Positions 1 to 8,280 of a stretch of DNA of 64,000 nucleotides are shown here, piece after piece (positions within the stretch are counted from its first letter, which is position 1; each line of letters begins with the position of its first letter). The stretch lies in NCBI GenBank assembly GCA_002050365.1, contig MWYZ01000052.1, forward strand, positions 1 to 64,000, written 5' to 3'. Source of the DNA: Acidobacteria bacterium 28-1. GTDB taxonomy: Bacteria > Acidobacteriota > Blastocatellia > Pyrinomonadales > Pyrinomonadaceae. Made by a program: the position numbers and the translations under genes. The notes below the pieces were generated by a model that saw nothing but the letters and a program-made list of their open reading frames with translations, did not search any database and had not been told where the DNA came from.

Positions 1-2
1 CT

Positions 3-146
3 TTTTCGATGAAAAGCATCAAGCAGCGAATTTTCAATGAACATCTTCTCGAATTATTTATTTCAAAGTTAGATTTAGACTCTACTTTAATAAAAAATCA
101 CGAGCAATATGAAAACTTGCGGAATTATGCGGTCATTTCAACGTAA
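3..146 (+). CDS. C-terminal end of an unidentified protein (cut by window edge)
   Basis: An open frame runs from the left edge for 47 codons and stops at 144-146. The residues look like ordinary protein, charged with alternating hydrophobics, but I do not recognise the family. It converges on prmA, and the palindrome at 163-219 lies between the two stop codons. It could also be a chance open frame, because only this short end is visible. Confidence 0.35.
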   Translation, partial: FSMKSIKQRIFNEHLLELFISKLDLDSTLIKNHEQYENLRNYAVIST

Positions 147-162
147 TTCTGTCCGAACCATT

Positions 163-219
163 GGTAAATGCTAAATGGTAAATAAACTGAATCAATCAAT
201 TTACCATTTAGCATTTACC
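163..219. repeat. Perfect 21-bp inverted repeat covering the prmA stop codon
   Basis: The arms at 163-183 and 199-219 are perfect reverse complements around a 15-nt loop. The right arm contains the last codons and the TAA stop of prmA. The element can act as a bidirectional terminator between convergent genes. Its arm is built from a short repeated unit (ggtaaatgctaaat), like other hairpins in this window. Confidence 0.8.
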
Positions 220-1139
220 ACTATTATAGAAATCCATTCGCCCGAACATTCGATTTTCGGTTTTTCAATTCCAAATTTTTGCATCTCTGAAACAATCAAA
301 TCTTCCTGCTCCTTCAAAATGCCGGATAAAACAAGTGTCTTTTTGGTCTTTTCAATCAGAAGCGGCAGAAGCGGCAAAATCACGTCAGCCGTCAGATTAG
401 CGCAGACAAAATCAAACTGCGGCGTTTCGCTAGAAATCGAGCCGACGAAAAAATTAATACTATCAACACTATTGAGTTCGGCATTTTCTTCAGCGATTTT
501 GATTGAATTTTCATCGGTATCGCAAGCCCAAAAAGAGTTCAAGGTTTCAGGTTCAAAGTTCAAAGTTATTGAATCAGAGTCTTTAACTTTGAACTTTGAA
601 CTTTGAACTTTAAACTTAGCAGCGGCGATTGTCAAAATTCCCGTTCCCGTGCCGACATCGAGAAAACTCTCGCCCGTGTAATTTTCTTCAATCGCCTGCA
701 AACAAAGCCGCGTCGTTTCATGCGTTCCCGTGCCGAAAGCCATATTCGGCTCAATTCTAATGACAATTTTGTCGGTGTTTTCAACCGTTTCCCAACTCGG
801 CGCGATGATAAATTCCTTGGTTTCCGTCGGCTTCCAGTGTTTCTTCCATTCAAAAAGCCAATCCGTATCTTCAATCTTGCGCCAATCAATTTTTTGAATG
901 GCACCGAACGAAAATCCGTAAATCCGCAATGCTTCACTAAGCTGTGATTGCACAAATTTCTCATTCGGTATTTCGTTAAAATATCCGATAACACAAAGAG
1001 ATTCGGTTGACTTTTTGCCGAGATGGTTGATTTCCGTGCCGAGCGCGTCGAGTTCGTTTAAAGCGAATTCGATTGCTTCCGAGACTTCCCGTTCAACCGT
1101 AATTTCGAGCGCAAACCAGATTTTTTGTTTACTATTCAT
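201..1139 (-). CDS. prmA: Ribosomal protein L11 methyltransferase
   Basis: This cytoplasmic SAM-dependent enzyme trimethylates ribosomal protein L11. The sequence shows the PrmA signature NMAFGTGTHETT (residues 132-143), then the SAM-binding motif LDVGTGTGILTIAAAK (160-175) and a later CANL segment matching the family catalytic loop. At 312 residues it is slightly longer than usual. The excess is an in-frame insert at about residues 176-203, exactly where the palindromic repeat of 531-614 lies, between motif I and the acidic strand (CDTDENS). The last codons lie in another palindrome. It stands alone on the minus strand, downstream of a kinase-leader pseudogene. The fold around the insert is intact, so the enzyme is probably active. 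Confidence 0.93.
   Translation of the reverse strand: MNSKQKIWFALEITVEREVSEAIEFALNELDALGTEINHLGKKSTESLCVIGYFNEIPNEKFVQSQLSEALRIYGFSFGAIQKIDWRKIEDTDWLFEWKKHWKPTETKEFIIAPSWETVENTDKIVIRIEPNMAFGTGTHETTRLCLQAIEENYTGESFLDVGTGTGILTIAAAKFKVQSSKFKVKDSDSITLNFEPETLNSFWACDTDENSIKIAEENAELNSVDSINFFVGSISSETPQFDFVCANLTADVILPLLPLLIEKTKKTLVLSGILKEQEDLIVSEMQKFGIEKPKIECSGEWISIIVVNAKW
531..614. repeat. Palindromic short-unit repeat inserted in frame in prmA
   Basis: The repeat is built from gttcaaag/ctttgaac units. Arms 551-568 and 584-601 are perfect 18-bp reverse complements around a 15-nt loop. On the minus strand it reads as FKVQSSKFKV followed by an LNFEPETL-type stretch. It adds about 28 residues that other PrmA proteins lack at this point. 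The coding frame is kept on both sides. Confidence 0.85.
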
Positions 1140-1167
1140 CTGATGTCCGAGTTCATCAAACTACTTT

Positions 1168-1426
1168 TCATTTTGCCCGTCGAGGCAAAACGGTTTTCCG
1201 GCTTTTGTGCTTAACCGCGCTTGAAGTGATAAGGCTAGCGACTTCTTTGGCGGCAAGTTTTTCCACAAAACTTGCCGCGTTTTCAAATGAATCAAGTAAG
1301 TTTTCGAATTCGCGGCACAATTCAACATCATCGCCGCAAGTATCCTGGAGAACCGCTCGCATTTCACGGGCGTAAGTTCCAGTACGACGGCGAATAAACT
1401 TTTGACCTTTTGCCAGCGTTCAGGAT
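1168..1426 (-). pseudogene. Decayed N-terminal leader of a serine/threonine kinase
   Basis: On the minus strand 1426-1370 reads NPERWQKVKSLFAVVLEL. After a frameshift the next part reads CGDDVELCREFENLLDSF and then ENAASFVEKLAAKEVA. This matches the leader of the kinase at 1902-5102 (WRQVKEIFADVL, then CGDDATRREVESLLSSF). No kinase domain follows. It is a broken duplicate of the leader domain placed before many acidobacterial Ser/Thr kinases, and is not expected to make a functional product. Confidence 0.7.
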
Positions 1427-1556
1427 TTATCTATCGCTTTTGAATCTCTCGCTCGTTTGTCGAAGACTTTTGGTTTCCGACGTAAGCGGTGGCAATTTAG
1501 ATAAAGTCTTACTGCTTACGTCAGGAAAGACGCAAATTTCGGTTATTATTCCGAAC
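1427..1556. other. Intergenic gap with one imperfect hairpin
   Basis: There is no convincing gene here. Segments 1479-1490 and 1511-1522 (gacgtaagcggt and actgcttacgtc) pair at 11 of 12 positions and could form a hairpin after the stop of the small Cys-tailed protein. No U-tract follows on the minus strand, so calling it a terminator is uncertain. Confidence 0.4.
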
Positions 1557-1895
1557 TCACGGGCAATGATAAGGCACGCAAACTCCGCCGCAGTTTTGAT
1601 AACCCGGTGGACAGCCGGTCGCCGGTTGCTCTGACATTATTTCTCCATAACTTTGTACATCTGGATTTCTGAGCATAAATATCTGTTCATAGCAGCTCCT
1701 CAACAACGCTTCAGTCTCCGCCGCCCGGTTTATTCTCGTTGCGTCATATTCATCCTCCAGAACGTAATAAAGCGCGTTCATTTCCAAAGCGTCAAGCACC
1801 GTCCGCAATCGGATATAAGCCTCGGGATAGCCGCCCGCCCCTTCTGATGTAGTTGTTTGCTCCACAGGTTTATTGTCGTCTATAGTCATTTTCAT
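1557..1895 (-). CDS. Small protein with a Cys-rich C-terminal tail, operonic with the kinase
   Basis: A 112-residue protein of unknown family. The first 90 residues are acidic and probably helical. The last 19 are GCPPGYQNCGGVCVPYHCP, with four cysteines in a C-x6-C-x3-C-x4-C pattern and several Gly/Pro. It starts 6 bp after the kinase stop, and its AGGAG Shine-Dalgarno overlaps the kinase stop codon, so the two are very likely co-transcribed and coupled. An internal Met at residue 3 (1889) has better spacing. The leader-plus-Cys-core shape recalls ribosomal peptide precursors or small metal-binding tails, but no modification enzyme lies nearby. The function is not known. Confidence 0.7.
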   Translation of the reverse strand: MKMTIDDNKPVEQTTTSEGAGGYPEAYIRLRTVLDALEMNALYYVLEDEYDATRINRAAETEALLRSCYEQIFMLRNPDVQSYGEIMSEQPATGCPPGYQNCGGVCVPYHCP

Positions 1896-1901
1896 TTTCT
1901 C

Positions 1902-4900
1902 CTATTCGAAATCAACAATCATTGAAATTATCTGCCAATTTTCTTGTTTGCCATAATAAAGAGTCTTGCCATCAGGCGCGAAGGCAAGGTTCGAATAATA
2001 AACGCGGGCATCGTTACTGCTGATGAGCGTCTTTGCCGTTCCGCCCGTTGACGGAATGGTTTGAATCGTGTCTTTGTCGTCTTGCCGCGTAACAAAAGCG
2101 AGCGTTTTGCGGTCAGGCGAAAGCTGGATATTTTGAAAAAAAGTTTCCTTGAGTTTAGCAATCGAGCGAGGTGCGCTGCCGTCCAAAGCAAGCCCGAAAA
2201 GGCTGACTTCGACCGGCAGAGATGTAGCAATTCTGCCTTTAGCCGATTTAACAATAAGCTCATTTCCCGATTGTGACCAGCCGACCAGCCCTAAAACCGA
2301 TTCGGATGGATAAATCTGTCTGGCTGCGCCGTCTTCAAAAATCCAAATGCCCCTATTGGTTTTCCTCTGCTTGCCCGGCAACATTGACAGCCAAGCAATC
2401 CGCCCGCCGTCGGGTGAGAAAAGCGGATTGAAAAAAAGTAGGCTTTTATCTTCGTTTTTCGTCAGTTGTGTTTCGTCTGCGCCGTCCGCTGTGCCGTCCG
2501 CTTCTGCTTTCCAAACATTTGAAACGCCGCCGCGATTGGCACAGTAAATCAGCGAGCGGCTATCGGGCGACCATTGATAATCCTGCGTTTCCAAGTGATT
2601 GAAAGGAATCAATGAAAGGCCGCCGAATACGATGCCGCCATCGGTTAATTTTCTCTCGTCGCCGCCTGCTGCCGACGTAATCCAAAGACTGTTATTTCCC
2701 GCTGCCTCCGAGCGTAGAAAAGCCAGATGGCTGCCGTCGGGCGACCAGCGCGGATTAAAGCCGTCGGCAGACATTTTAAACTTCTGATCGGAGTTCGTTA
2801 TTTTCTGCGACCAAATCGAACATTGGAGCAGGTTTCCCCCGACGCTCGAACGACACGCCGACTGATAAGCGATTTTTTCGCCGTTGGGCGCGACATCTTG
2901 CCAAAATTCTGCGCCGATGCCCGAGGTTAGTTTAAATTCCTTACGGTCTTCTAGCGGTATGCCCCACAAATGATAAGCGTCTCTTGTTGTTTCGTAAAGA
3001 ATCTTTGTGCCGTCAGAAGATACGTCCGCCACATAGCTGTCGAAGTCGCTGGTAATCATCTGCACTGGCCGGCGACGGTCCAAAAAAGCCAGCCAAATTT
3101 GCTTGACTCCGTTGTGATCTGAACTGTAAATAATGCGTTTCCCGTCTGCGTGCCAGACGGGACGGCTGTCTTCGACGGCATCGTTGGTTAATCGCTTAGG
3201 ATTTCCGCCGTTTTTGTCGGCTATCCACAAATCAGACTGTCCGTCTTTTCGGTCGGCATAAACGATTCGCTTTTCGTTGGGCGCGAAATTGAAATCGCGC
3301 TGACCTAATTGCGATGTATCTAGATACGTCAACTGCGTTATTTGCTTTGAGGCAATGTTGAGCGCATAAAGATTATTCGTCATCTCAAAATAAATAATTT
3401 CCTCTTTGTCCCAATGAATCAAGCCCTGACATCGCGTATCGAGTTGAGCGAGCAAAACAGGCGAACCGCCAAGCACAGGAATTTCCCAAATGCCGCTCTG
3501 CGTGACACGCTCGGAGCAATAAGCGATTTTCCCGCCGTCGGGCGAGAATATCGGACTCCAGTCATCCGAATCTTCCTGTTTGTGCAGGAGCGGCTCACCG
3601 CCGCCAATTTGTATGAGCGAAATGGCCTTTTTACCGTTTTTCGAGGCGCCATAAGCGATGAATTTTCCGTCGGGCGAAAAACGCGCCCGACTCAAATCGC
3701 CTTCACCAAACTCGCTATTCCAACTCCTTATCGGTGAGGAATCGAGCGAGCCTAAAAAAATCTTCTCCGCCTCACCCGGTGGCCATAGATAATTAGCCGA
3801 AACAATAACAAGCAAAACAAGCGCGGGCAGCGCAAACCACAACCAGTTATTCTTCGGCAAGAAGTTTTCGGTTTTGAGCGGCATGACGATTTGCGTTTTT
3901 GCCGCCGATTCCTCTGCGTTTGAAATCGATTCCGCGCTGCTTATTTCGGCAGTGTAATTCGATTCACGTTGGAGGATTTTCAAATCAAGAAGCAAATCTT
4001 TAACAACTTGATAGCGTTCCTCGCGGTCTTTGCCGAGAGCTTTCTTGACAATGTGTTCTAATTCGACAGACGCATTCGGCACGTGAATTGAAAGCGGTTG
4101 GGGTTCGCTTCGCAAAATTGCGGCAATCACATCGCTCGTCGTCTCGCCCGCGAACGGCTGTGTTCCCGTCAGCATTTCATAAAAGACCACGCCCAAACTA
4201 AAAATATCGGTTCGCGCATCAACCGGCAGCCCGCGTGCCTGTTCGGGCGACATATACGCGACCGTTCCCATCACCATTCCCGGATTTGTCTGCACTTGGG
4301 TGGGCGTCAAGGCTTCACTGCTAACAAAAGGATCGGTAATCTTTTCCTCGGAAAGTTTAGCCAGACCGAAATCCAACACTTTAACGAGTCCGTCTTCGCG
4401 CAGCATGACATTTTCCGGTTTGATGTCACGATGGACGATTCCGGCTTCGTGCGCCACGGCAAGAGCCGATGCAATCTGCATTGCAACATCCAACGCTTTC
4501 GCAGTTTCAAGGTGCCTGCCTCCGATTTGTTGCCGGAGCGTTATGCCTTTGATAAACTCGGTGGCGATAAAATGGATGTCTCTGTCCTTGCCGATTTCGT
4601 GAATCGTAATGATATTTGGATGATTCAAAGCCGAAGCGGAACGGGCTTCCTGCTCGAACCGAGCCAAAAGCATTTTGTTGTTCGTCAATTCGGCGGACAA
4701 AACCTTGAGCGCGACTTTGCGGTTAAGGCGCGTATCTTGGGCGAGATAAACTTCGCCCATTCCGCCCGCGCCGATTTGCCGGATAATTTCGTAACGTCCA
4801 AGATTTTGACCGTTTGTAAGTTGACTATTTTCGGCGACAAGTAATTCTGCAACTTCGCCGACCGCCGGATTTTCCATAAAACTTTCCGCCTCATCAAACG

Positions 4901-5102
4901 ATGACAAAAGCGATTCGACTTCGCGGCGCGTGGCGTCGTCGCCACAAACTTCGTTGAGGAATTGCCGACGCACTTCGGGCTTTTGCCGCAAAACGTCGGC
5001 AAAAATTTCTTTAACTTGTCGCCAATTTTCGTGCGCCATATTGTTTGTATCGCCGTTAGTCTTGGCAAGGATTTTTGTCGCTGATGCAAATAAACTCATC
5101 AT
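1902..5102 (-). CDS. Membrane Ser/Thr protein kinase with PD40 (TolB-like) propeller
   Basis: A 1066-residue signalling kinase. An N-terminal leader (WRQVKEIFADVL, CGDD, SFDEAESFMENPAV) precedes the kinase domain with P-loop GAGGMGEVYLAQD, catalytic loop IVHRDIKPENVM and DFG in VLDFGLAKL. One transmembrane helix at about residue 420 (WLWFALPALVLLVIVSANYL) is followed by about 600 residues of PD40 blades (FSPDGKFIAYGAS, FSPDGGKIAYCSE, WSPDGSHLAFL), expected outside the membrane. An internal ATG at 5039 (MAHENW) matches the usual family start better than the predicted one. The ECF sigma gene lies 37 bp upstream, a common acidobacterial pairing in which the kinase is thought to control the sigma factor (inference). 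Confidence 0.9.
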   Translation of the reverse strand: MMSLFASATKILAKTNGDTNNMAHENWRQVKEIFADVLRQKPEVRRQFLNEVCGDDATRREVESLLSSFDEAESFMENPAVGEVAELLVAENSQLTNGQNLGRYEIIRQIGAGGMGEVYLAQDTRLNRKVALKVLSAELTNNKMLLARFEQEARSASALNHPNIITIHEIGKDRDIHFIATEFIKGITLRQQIGGRHLETAKALDVAMQIASALAVAHEAGIVHRDIKPENVMLREDGLVKVLDFGLAKLSEEKITDPFVSSEALTPTQVQTNPGMVMGTVAYMSPEQARGLPVDARTDIFSLGVVFYEMLTGTQPFAGETTSDVIAAILRSEPQPLSIHVPNASVELEHIVKKALGKDREERYQVVKDLLLDLKILQRESNYTAEISSAESISNAEESAAKTQIVMPLKTENFLPKNNWLWFALPALVLLVIVSANYLWPPGEAEKIFLGSLDSSPIRSWNSEFGEGDLSRARFSPDGKFIAYGASKNGKKAISLIQIGGGEPLLHKQEDSDDWSPIFSPDGGKIAYCSERVTQSGIWEIPVLGGSPVLLAQLDTRCQGLIHWDKEEIIYFEMTNNLYALNIASKQITQLTYLDTSQLGQRDFNFAPNEKRIVYADRKDGQSDLWIADKNGGNPKRLTNDAVEDSRPVWHADGKRIIYSSDHNGVKQIWLAFLDRRRPVQMITSDFDSYVADVSSDGTKILYETTRDAYHLWGIPLEDRKEFKLTSGIGAEFWQDVAPNGEKIAYQSACRSSVGGNLLQCSIWSQKITNSDQKFKMSADGFNPRWSPDGSHLAFLRSEAAGNNSLWITSAAGGDERKLTDGGIVFGGLSLIPFNHLETQDYQWSPDSRSLIYCANRGGVSNVWKAEADGTADGADETQLTKNEDKSLLFFNPLFSPDGGRIAWLSMLPGKQRKTNRGIWIFEDGAARQIYPSESVLGLVGWSQSGNELIVKSAKGRIATSLPVEVSLFGLALDGSAPRSIAKLKETFFQNIQLSPDRKTLAFVTRQDDKDTIQTIPSTGGTAKTLISSNDARVYYSNLAFAPDGKTLYYGKQENWQIISMIVDFE

Positions 5103-5139
5103 TTATTAACGCGACATTTACACAAAAAACGTTCAAAAT

Positions 5140-5703
5140 TTATTTGGTCAATTCACGATGCAGCCAAGCCTTTGCCATACTCCAATCATTGGCGACGGTC
5201 GTGCGCGAAACTCGCAATGCTTCCGCCGTTTCTTCCAAACTCAAGCCGCTGAAATAACGCAACTCGACAATCCGCGCTTGCTGCTCGTCAATCTTTTCCA
5301 ATCTAGTTAAGGCTTCGTCGAGTGCCATCAAATCAATGCTCCTTTCTTTGCCGACAATCAGCGCGGCTTCCTCCAAAGACAGTTTCATCATATCGCCGCC
5401 GCGTTTTTCCCGGTGTTTCTGGCGGGCATAATCAACCAGAATGCGCCGCATCAGGTTGGCAGCAATCGCGAAAAAATGCGCTCGGCTTTCCCAATTTACT
5501 TCGCGCTGGTCAATTAATTTAAGATAGGTCTCGTGAATTAAAGCCGTCGTTTGAAGCGTGTGGTCGCGGCGTTCGCGGTTTAAAAAACGGGCGGCTTGTT
5601 TGTGCAATTCGTCATAAACGAGCGGCATCAAATCTTCCAACACCTCGCGGTTTCCGCCGCTCCATTGGCGCAGCATCTGCGTTATTTTAAGAGTTTGATT
5701 CAT
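5140..5703 (-). CDS. ECF sigma factor (acidobacterial/planctomycete Sig-70_X6 type)
   Basis: RNA polymerase sigma factor of the extracytoplasmic-function class. I chose the ATG at 5703 (MNQTLKITQMLRQW) because family members begin with this ITQLL.W motif. The open frame extends to 5754. Region 2 is visible as LMPLVYDELHKQAARFL and HETYLKLID...AHFFAIAANLMRRILVDYARQ. Region 4 is visible as IVELRYFSGLSLEETAEALRVSRTTVANDW, a helix-turn-helix for -35 recognition. It sits upstream of, and probably in one operon with, the kinase at 1902-5102. No zinc-binding anti-sigma gene is present, consistent with control by the kinase. Confidence 0.9.
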   Translation of the reverse strand: MNQTLKITQMLRQWSGGNREVLEDLMPLVYDELHKQAARFLNRERRDHTLQTTALIHETYLKLIDQREVNWESRAHFFAIAANLMRRILVDYARQKHREKRGGDMMKLSLEEAALIVGKERSIDLMALDEALTRLEKIDEQQARIVELRYFSGLSLEETAEALRVSRTTVANDWSMAKAWLHRELTK

Positions 5704-5994
5704 TCCTGCTTCGCGCCGATTTTTCGAGGTCAACTGCGAGAATATACCTGCCAAATTTTTAAGTCAATAATTTTTATTTGTCAAATCGAAAAAAAAGATT
5801 GAACGATTTTCCCGCCAATGACGCGCTAACAGATAAGGCGCAAATAATATCGCTGGACAACAAACCGGCTCAAGACGGAAACGCGACGGCGAGCGCCACC
5901 CGGTTTGATTAATCAAACGGCAATTTTTTTAACGGTTTTTGATAAAAATCGTTGCATTAATGAATAAAAATTAAAAAAAATATAAGGAGACAAA
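5704..5994. promoter_or_regulatory. Divergent intergenic region between sigma factor and VCBS protein
   Basis: The region separates minus-strand sigma and plus-strand VCBS genes and so must hold both promoters. It is AT-rich toward the plus gene, with long A/T runs at 5905-5980. A clear Shine-Dalgarno AAGGAGA at 5983-5989 precedes the ATG at 5995. I could not pick a secure -35/-10 pair. Confidence 0.45.
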
Positions 5995-7422
5995 ATGAAA
6001 CTTCAAACTAAACAACCAACGACACCAAAAAACTTAATTTTCGGGCTGACGATTGTTTTGACAATTTTGCTCGGCACAGTCGCTGCGCAAGCGACATCAT
6101 TTTTAACGACCGGCTTAAATAACTCGGCGAAAATAATTACCGCCGGACAAACTTCTTTGCTTGCTACCAAACCCGGAATAACTTCGCCGGACGACATCGT
6201 TTTCCAGAGTTCGAGTGACGGCAATTCTGAAATTTATGCGATGAAGGCGGACAGCAACAATCACGTTCGCTTGACTTCCAATACCGCGCAAGACTCTGTG
6301 CCGCTCCGGAATCCGCGTCGGGCGGGACCGGCACACGCCGTATTATTCGATTATTTCGGCACGGGCAGTAGCAATTATGTCGTGAGTAATGTCGAGAACG
6401 ACAATATACGCTGGGATATTTTGAGCAATCCGGTTACGTCGCCATTGCAGACGCGCCGCGTTTATTTCGGGTTGCCGACAGATACTCCTGTCCATGGCGA
6501 TTTCGATGGAGATTTGAAGGAAGACATCGGCGTGTGGCGCGAAGGCACGACGGAGAATCCGCAAAGCTATTTCTACATTCTGCCTTCGAGCAATCCGAAA
6601 GGATTTATCGCGCAGCCCTGGGGAATCACAGGCGATGTACCTGTAACGGGTGATTTTGACGGCGACAGCCAAACCGATTTCTGCGTTACGCGCCGCGCGG
6701 ACGGTCAGCTTATATGGCATATCTTGCCGAGCGGCGGCGGTTCATCTAGGAGCATCGTTTTCGGCTTGGAAGACGATCTTGAAAATTTTGCTTCGTTCGA
6801 TTTCGACGGCGACGGACTCGACGATTTAATCGTTACGCGGTCTGACCAAAGCGGTAATGTCACTCATTACATTGGCGACGCGCAAACTGGCTCGCTGATT
6901 TTGGCACAACAGTGGGGAAGCGCTGAGACTGCGCCGGCGTCTGTTCTGTTCGGCAATTATGTCGGGGACAGCCGCGCTGATATCGCCGTCTTTTACAGTG
7001 CTTGTGAATCGAATCCGAACTGCGAACTCGGCGGAACTTGGTGGATAAAAGAAACGGGCAGCGATAATTATACGGCAACAAAATTCGGTATTCCGTTCGA
7101 CCTGCAAACCAACGCGGGCGATTTGCTGAATCTGGGCGATTACGACGGCGACGGCAAATTCGACATCAGCGTTTTTCGCCGGACAAACAGCACTGTCTAC
7201 ACGCTCGGAAGCTCAACCGGGCAAGTTATCGAGCAGTATTTTGACGGCGATTCGGCTGTGCCGCCTTCCAATACAAGGATACTTGGAAACCCGCTCAAAC
7301 GGCGCGCCAAATCAATTCCGACGAGTGCGCTTAAAGCCGTAATGATTTCTAAACAACCGGACGGCACTTTTAAAATGGAGCGGGCAAGCGATTTTAATTT
7401 CGAAAATCGAAGCCTTCGCTAA
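5995..7422 (+). CDS. Secreted VCBS/FG-GAP repeat protein
   Basis: A 475-residue protein with a signal peptide (hydrophobic stretch LIFGLTIVLTILLGTVAAQA ending near residue 33). One PD40-like blade follows (DDIVFQSSSDGNSEIYAMKA), then at least four calcium-binding FG-GAP/VCBS motifs: GDFDGDLKEDIGVW, GDFDGDSQTDFCV, FDFDGDGLDDLIV and GDYDGDGKFDISVF. Such repeats build a beta-propeller for adhesion or carbohydrate contact outside the cell. Strong Shine-Dalgarno. It is probably transcribed with the next secreted protein 90 bp downstream. The substrate is unknown. Confidence 0.85.
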   Translation: MKLQTKQPTTPKNLIFGLTIVLTILLGTVAAQATSFLTTGLNNSAKIITAGQTSLLATKPGITSPDDIVFQSSSDGNSEIYAMKADSNNHVRLTSNTAQDSVPLRNPRRAGPAHAVLFDYFGTGSSNYVVSNVENDNIRWDILSNPVTSPLQTRRVYFGLPTDTPVHGDFDGDLKEDIGVWREGTTENPQSYFYILPSSNPKGFIAQPWGITGDVPVTGDFDGDSQTDFCVTRRADGQLIWHILPSGGGSSRSIVFGLEDDLENFASFDFDGDGLDDLIVTRSDQSGNVTHYIGDAQTGSLILAQQWGSAETAPASVLFGNYVGDSRADIAVFYSACESNPNCELGGTWWIKETGSDNYTATKFGIPFDLQTNAGDLLNLGDYDGDGKFDISVFRRTNSTVYTLGSSTGQVIEQYFDGDSAVPPSNTRILGNPLKRRAKSIPTSALKAVMISKQPDGTFKMERASDFNFENRSLR

Positions 7423-7512
7423 AGCATTGCGCGAGTTATTGGTTTGAAATCAAAATTGTGTTTATTTCACCCTGCTCAAAGAAGTAGTTACGAAAAAAAT
7501 AAGGAGAAGAAA

Positions 7513-8079
7513 ATGATTAAACAAATGACAAAAATAGCAGCGGTAATAATTTTGGCAATCGGCTTTACGACGAGCGCGGCGGCGCAGGGCAAAACGAACT
7601 TCGTTTTGACTCAGTCTATACCTTTAACGGGAATTGAAACGGCAAGAGGAACTTTCGAGCCGATGACCAATATGTTTTACGGCAACAGTTTCGTCTTAAA
7701 CAACTTTGGGGAATCGGAAACACATCTTCTCACCGTTTCACTGGATTATTCAAATTCACTGGCTTATTGGTGTGAGCATTGCGATGCGCTCAATAGTTTT
7801 CCCGTAACCGGCGGTTCATGGTCGTTGGTTGTTTTCCGCAACAATGTTTATGCCGGAACGCTCTTTGGAAAAGTATCGGGCGGAGCTATTGACGCAGTAA
7901 CCAATCGCAACGGAGAACCTGGTTTCAGACAAATGCAAATCAATTTGCAGGCGACAGGTGGATTGAAAAGTTTCGCGGGGAAAAGAAGCGCAAATATGAG
8001 CGGCGTATACGAGACGATAACTGATGTTAGTTCAAATCAAACGACCGGCAACGTTTATTTCACTTTCGGATTGCAATAA
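7513..8079 (+). CDS. Small secreted protein of unknown function
   Basis: 188 residues from the ATG at 7513, which follows an ideal AAGGAGAAGAAA Shine-Dalgarno. The longer open frame from 7444 lacks one. The N-terminus is a signal peptide (MTKIAAVIILAIGFTTSAAAQ, cleavage after AAAQ). The mature part is polar, with a CEHC motif (WCEHCDAL) and many Asn, Thr and Gly, likely beta-rich. No family was recognised. It ends just before a good terminator and follows the VCBS protein, so the two may form a secreted pair. Confidence 0.75.
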   Translation: MIKQMTKIAAVIILAIGFTTSAAAQGKTNFVLTQSIPLTGIETARGTFEPMTNMFYGNSFVLNNFGESETHLLTVSLDYSNSLAYWCEHCDALNSFPVTGGSWSLVVFRNNVYAGTLFGKVSGGAIDAVTNRNGEPGFRQMQINLQATGGLKSFAGKRSANMSGVYETITDVSSNQTTGNVYFTFGLQ

Positions 8080-8113
8080 TAAATGCAGCAAGCAATAATT
8101 TTGAATTAAGCCG

Positions 8114-8150
8114 AGCAAGCAATGGTCAAACTACCGTTGCTTGCTTTTTC
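8114..8150 (+). terminator. Rho-independent terminator
   Basis: The stem gcaagcaatggt (8115-8126) pairs with accgttgcttgc (8133-8144), with one mismatch and a 6-nt loop, followed by a run of five T. It sits 35 bp after the stop of the small secreted protein. Confidence 0.85.
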
Positions 8151-8280
8151 TTGGTTGATTTCTAGGACACCTCGGTTTTTCGCCAAAAACAAAACTCGGA
8201 AGTTTTCGACACCCGCGCTTTTAATCATTTTTATTTAGGAAAACACTTTAACAAATTAATTGTTCTGACAAATTTCTACA

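Noticed and set aside
4098-4844. Long plus-strand open frame of 248 codons opposite the kinase
   Set aside because: It is antisense to the conserved kinase domain. Its composition is the mirror of that domain and no ribosome site or family match is visible.
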